A DNA stretch of 7,677 nt from JAWWPY01 sp964412845 (GTDB lineage Bacteria; Actinomycetota; Actinomycetes; Streptosporangiales; Streptosporangiaceae), in contig CAYPQM010000233.1 of the NCBI GenBank assembly GCA_964412845.1, forward strand, positions 1 through 7,677, in the 5' to 3' direction. Under the pieces are notes generated by a model, which did no database searches, had not been told where the DNA came from, and saw only the letters and a list, made by a program, of their open reading frames with translations. Both the position numbers and the translations under genes were made by a program. Below, piece after piece: positions 5,282-7,677 of this stretch. How positions within the stretch are numbered: position 1 is the stretch's first letter; every line of letters begins with the position of its first letter.

Positions 5282-6199
5282 CTAGGCGGTGAGATGGCGG
5301 GCCAGGAAGGCCAGCGACGGCGGTTCCTGCGCGGTGAAGAACGGGGCGCTGTGGCAGCCATGGGAGATGTCCACCACGGCAGCAGGCAGCGCCTGAGCGA
5401 GCGCGCGCGCCCCGGGGCAGAACGGGTCACTGAGGCCGGATGCCACCCGAACCGGCACCGCACGCAGCGCAGCGGCGTGCCTGACGACATCGGCCGCGGT
5501 GAATGCGGCCGCCGACGCGTACGCGCCCGGGTTGGCCGCCCGGGCCTGCCGGTAGCTAGTCCAGATCGCCGGGCCGATCGCCGCCACCGCCCTGATCAGG
5601 GCCGGGTGCTTCTCGGCCAGCAGGATGGCGCCGTACCCGCCCATCGAGATTCCCAGGGTGCCGACCGCGTCCTGGCCCAGCTCTCTGCGCTGGCAGAACG
5701 GGATGAGTTCGTCGATCACCATGCCCATCGGGTCATCGCCTGGATGCGGATTCCAGTACCTGTCCCCACCGTCGGCCGACACCATCGCCATCGGCGGCAG
5801 CGGCTCGCCGCCGGTGTGCAGCGCCAGCGCGTGCGGCAGGGACATCCCGGTGAGCGGGTGGCGATGATCGGACCCGTAGGGATGCAGCACGACGATGAGC
5901 GGCAGCGGGCTGCCGGGACGGTAGCCAGGCGGGTAAGCGATGGTGTAGCCTACCGCCCGGCGCCGGGCCCGGGAGAAGAAGCGGCCGGAGACGGACGGCC
6001 CCGTAGCCGAGAAGCTCACCGTCGGCGGTGGCACTGAGCATGCGCCATCCAGCCGATCGAGAGCCTGCTGGCCGGGCAGCACGCCACGGGAAACCAGGTC
6101 GAGTGCGCCCGCCCCGGCGACAGCCAGCGCCGCCAGGCCGCCGCCGCTGGCCGCCAGCACCCGGCGGCGGGTCCATCCGCCGCGGGCGCTCGTGCTCAC
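5282..6199 (-). CDS. Exported esterase-like alpha/beta hydrolase (Tat signal)
   Basis: This is a 305-residue serine hydrolase of the alpha/beta fold, likely exported folded by the Tat system. Residues 10-34 look like a twin-arginine signal: TRRRVLAA followed by an Ala/Gly-rich hydrophobic stretch, with no lipobox cysteine. The mature domain shows LPLIVVLHPYGS (99-110, oxyanion strand), the nucleophile elbow GISMGGYG (183-190, Ser185), a plausible acid in SGLSDPF (Asp258) and a histidine in GCHSAPFF (His283). This layout matches the esterase-D/PHB-depolymerase-like group; the substrate is not readable. The GTG start overlaps the preceding stop as GTGA, so translation is coupled to the membrane protein; there is no good SD. 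The same frame stays open far upstream, but that extension lies inside the neighbour and lacks the signal-peptide position. It is the last gene of the padR operon. Confidence 0.88.
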   Translation of the reverse strand: MSTSARGGWTRRRVLAASGGGLAALAVAGAGALDLVSRGVLPGQQALDRLDGACSVPPPTVSFSATGPSVSGRFFSRARRRAVGYTIAYPPGYRPGSPLPLIVVLHPYGSDHRHPLTGMSLPHALALHTGGEPLPPMAMVSADGGDRYWNPHPGDDPMGMVIDELIPFCQRRELGQDAVGTLGISMGGYGAILLAEKHPALIRAVAAIGPAIWTSYRQARAANPGAYASAAAFTAADVVRHAAALRAVPVRVASGLSDPFCPGARALAQALPAAVVDISHGCHSAPFFTAQEPPSLAFLARHLTA

Positions 6200-7296
6200 C
6201 GGCGCGCCACGGAGCGCGCCGCCAGGAACGGCTCTGGCCGGCCGGCCCGCTGCAGCGCCTGCCATCCGGCAGCCAGCACGATGACCATCACGGCGACTCC
6301 GGCCACGTCGATGGCACCGGCGTGAACGAGCCCCCGTGGCCCTGGTCCCCCTTCGGTCACCCAGCACAGTGCGCCGCCGAGGAAGGCGGCCATACCCCCT
6401 ATCGCAGCACGGCCCACCCACGCCTCGTGCCGGAGGACCCCAGGCGAGAGTTCCACCCGCCGCACGAGTTGCGCGGTGCCGGTGACCACGCAGAGCATGG
6501 CGGCCGGGCTGACCGCCATCCAGGCCAGCTCGGCGGGGGGAAATGAGGCCAGCACGGTGGGGTGAGCCCAGTAGGACGTGACCGACAGGGTGCACGCCCA
6601 GCTGAACGCCGCGATGCCGCCGGGCACCAGGCCCTGGTGCGGCCACCAGCGGCCCCCGGTGCCGGGCCATGCGTTCCCGAAATGACGACCGCCGAGGACC
6701 AGGACCAGCGCACCGCCGGCCAGCAGAAGGGCCGGCCGGCGCAGCCTCGGCGCCTCGCCCCGGGCCATGGCCCGGGCGGCCGCGATGGCCACCGGGGCGG
6801 CGGCTAGAAAGGCGAGCACGGCCAGCAGCAGCATGGCCGCCGACATCACGACCATCGCCACCGAGCCGCCCGGGGTGGCCGGGGGCGCCCATTCCCAGCC
6901 CACCGTCAGTTGCGCCCACATGGTGGCGCCGACGGTGAGGAATATGGCGGCGGCGCAGGCCAGGGCAGCCAGGCTGGCCCGGCGTCCAGCAGCCGGGTCG
7001 ACCGGGTCGCCGGGGAGCCTGGCACTGATGAGGCCGGCGCTGGCCAGGCGGGCGAGCAGGCCGCCACGGGCCACGTCCGCGCCGCGTCGCCAGGATCGCG
7101 GCTGCTCCGCGAATTCCGCGATGAGCAGTTCGGCGAATTCCTCCCCATAGCGTGCCCGCCAGCTCCGGGGGTACCAGCGCAGCAGCCGTCGCGCAGCCCG
7201 GGAGCCAGGTGGCCTGATGGCTTCCGGCCCGCCAGGGGCAGCGGTGATCCCGTCCGGCGGGATTCCGTCCGGCGGGATCACGGGAGGCCGGGTCAC
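6196..7296 (-). CDS. Polytopic membrane protein, PadR-associated, unknown function
   Basis: I do not recognise a named family for the whole protein (366 residues). The N-terminus is proline-rich and contains the repeat IPPDG twice (7-16), encoded by a tandem 15-bp repeat. A cytoplasmic segment follows with LLRWYPRSWRARYGEEFAEL (38-57), a motif I know from actinomycete membrane proteins encoded directly after PadR regulators. About seven hydrophobic segments follow: roughly 108-130, 146-177, 188-203, 223-242, 258-276, 295-315 and 326-346. No ATPase, transporter signature or catalytic motif is visible. The GTG start overlaps the padR stop as GTGA, and its own stop overlaps the esterase start the same way, so the three proteins are probably made together. 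By analogy with PadR-controlled membrane proteins it may help with envelope stress or efflux, but that is inference. Confidence 0.8.
   Translation of the reverse strand: MTRPPVIPPDGIPPDGITAAPGGPEAIRPPGSRAARRLLRWYPRSWRARYGEEFAELLIAEFAEQPRSWRRGADVARGGLLARLASAGLISARLPGDPVDPAAGRRASLAALACAAAIFLTVGATMWAQLTVGWEWAPPATPGGSVAMVVMSAAMLLLAVLAFLAAAPVAIAAARAMARGEAPRLRRPALLLAGGALVLVLGGRHFGNAWPGTGGRWWPHQGLVPGGIAAFSWACTLSVTSYWAHPTVLASFPPAELAWMAVSPAAMLCVVTGTAQLVRRVELSPGVLRHEAWVGRAAIGGMAAFLGGALCWVTEGGPGPRGLVHAGAIDVAGVAVMVIVLAAGWQALQRAGRPEPFLAARSVARR
7246..7275. repeat. Two tandem 15-bp units in the membrane-protein N-terminus
   Basis: GATCCCGTCCGGCGG (7246-7260) is followed directly by GATTCCGTCCGGCGG (7261-7275), 14 of 15 identical, then GATC of a third unit. 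It is in frame and encodes IPPDG repeated on the minus strand. Length variation here would add or remove five residues without a frameshift. Confidence 0.75.
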
Positions 7297-7661
7297 GCCG
7301 TGCCCCAGTTTCCGGCGAGGCGGTGCAGCCCCACCTCGGCGACGGTGCGCTGAGCCTGCAACTGTGCCCGGAGGGCCGCGGCGCCAGCGGCCGTCAGCTG
7401 GTAAGGCCGGCGCCGGTCCGCGCTGTCCAGCGCCTCGATCAGCCCGCGGGCTTCGAGCCGGCTGAGTGCCTCGTACAGCGTGCCCGGCGCCAGCCGCACA
7501 CCGGCGAAGGCTTCGATGTCCTTGGTCAGCGCGTAGCCGTGCTTGGCCCCGTCAGCCAGGCTGGACAGGATCAGCGTGGCCCGGCCGGCCGAGCGGCCCA
7601 GCGCGTCGAGTGCTCCCGGCGCGTCAGCGGCATCGCCGTCTCGCTCCGTGAACCGGGCCAT
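7293..7661 (-). CDS. PadR-family transcriptional regulator
   Basis: This 122-residue DNA-binding protein is of the PadR winged-helix type. The domain spans about 29-95: LILSSLADGAKHGYALTKDIE (split 30-50), the recognition-helix region PGTLYEALSRLEARGLIE (59-76), and the wing DRRRPYQLTAAG (82-93). A short C-terminal helix (95-115) is typical of the small PadR subfamily and serves for dimerisation. Residues 1-27 are an Asp/Ala-rich extension. Family members are mostly repressors that bind dyad operators in their own promoter and release on binding hydrophobic or phenolic ligands; no ligand can be predicted here. The gene starts a three-gene operon with a membrane protein and an exported hydrolase, joined by a GTGA overlap. 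There is no SD before the ATG, and a -10-like hexamer stands at leaderless spacing. Confidence 0.93.
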   Translation of the reverse strand: MARFTERDGDAADAPGALDALGRSAGRATLILSSLADGAKHGYALTKDIEAFAGVRLAPGTLYEALSRLEARGLIEALDSADRRRPYQLTAAGAAALRAQLQAQRTVAEVGLHRLAGNWGTA

Positions 7662-7677
7662 GAGCGCACTCTATATA
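7662..7677 (-). promoter_or_regulatory. Leaderless-type promoter (-10 region) of the padR operon
   Basis: On the minus strand the sequence before the padR ATG is TATATAGAGTGCGCTC. TAGAGT (7673-7668) fits the actinomycete -10 pattern TANNNT and is followed by exactly 6 nt before the ATG, placing the expected transcription start on the A of the start codon. No purine-rich SD is present. The A/T-rich TATATA at the window edge may also be half of a PadR operator, but the rest lies outside. Confidence 0.5.

Noticed and set aside
5123..6037. Plus-strand open frame of about 304 codons opposite the esterase gene
   Set aside because: It is antiparallel to a gene with clear catalytic motifs, and its own translation is low-complexity Arg/Gly-rich with no family match.
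5282..6919. Extended 545-residue version of the esterase gene
   Set aside because: The extra 240 residues read through the membrane-protein gene in another frame. The GTG at 6199 gives a GTGA overlap and puts the Tat motif at residue 10.
1..7677. CRISPR array, tRNA, rRNA, insertion sequence or prophage genes
   Set aside because: No regularly spaced repeats, tRNA-like cloverleaf, transposase motifs or terminal inverted repeats were seen on either strand.

Overview
The window is chromosomal DNA from a very GC-rich actinomycete (Actinomycetota). This is suggested by the strong G/C bias at third codon positions, frequent GTG/TTG starts, 4-bp stop/start overlaps, and riboflavin and histidine genes whose products look mycobacterial or streptomycete in type. 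I cannot place the genus. The content is mostly core metabolism with a small regulated accessory operon at the right end.

Layout: (1) 1-803, plus strand: the C-terminal two thirds of an ABC-transporter ATPase of the ferric-iron/polyamine/thiamine importer type, cut by the window edge. (2) 804-939: a convergent intergenic stretch with two strong inverted repeats and a short direct repeat. (3) 940-4672, minus strand: an FMN-riboswitch-led riboflavin operon read right to left, in the order riboswitch, ribE (riboflavin synthase), ribBA (DHBP synthase/GTP cyclohydrolase II), ribH (lumazine synthase), hisG (ATP phosphoribosyltransferase). The rib genes overlap by 4 bp at each junction. ribH and hisG are separated by 71 bp holding a GC hairpin and no hisE. 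(4) 4692-5222, plus strand: what looks like a 5'-truncated DUF559/AbiEi-like nuclease-domain gene lying against the riboswitch leader. (5) 5282-7661, minus strand: a three-gene operon, padR-type regulator, polytopic membrane protein, Tat-exported esterase-like alpha/beta hydrolase. Every junction is a GTGA overlap, and a leaderless-type promoter sits at the very edge of the window.

How the genes work together: RibBA makes both precursors (dihydroxybutanone phosphate from ribulose 5-phosphate, and the pyrimidine from GTP). RibH condenses the downstream intermediates to lumazine, and RibE dismutates lumazine to riboflavin. FMN sensed by the riboswitch would shut the operon down. ribD and the ribM transporter gene are not present here. 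hisG opens histidine biosynthesis and probably shares at least part of the rib transcript. The right-hand operon looks like a PadR repressor controlling a membrane protein and an exported hydrolase of unknown substrate.

I did not find an evident new defence or mobile system. The points most worth a second look are RNA-level: a duplicated P1 strand behind the FMN riboswitch, related hairpins bracketing hisG, a perfect hairpin just before ribH, and the absence of hisE from its usual place.
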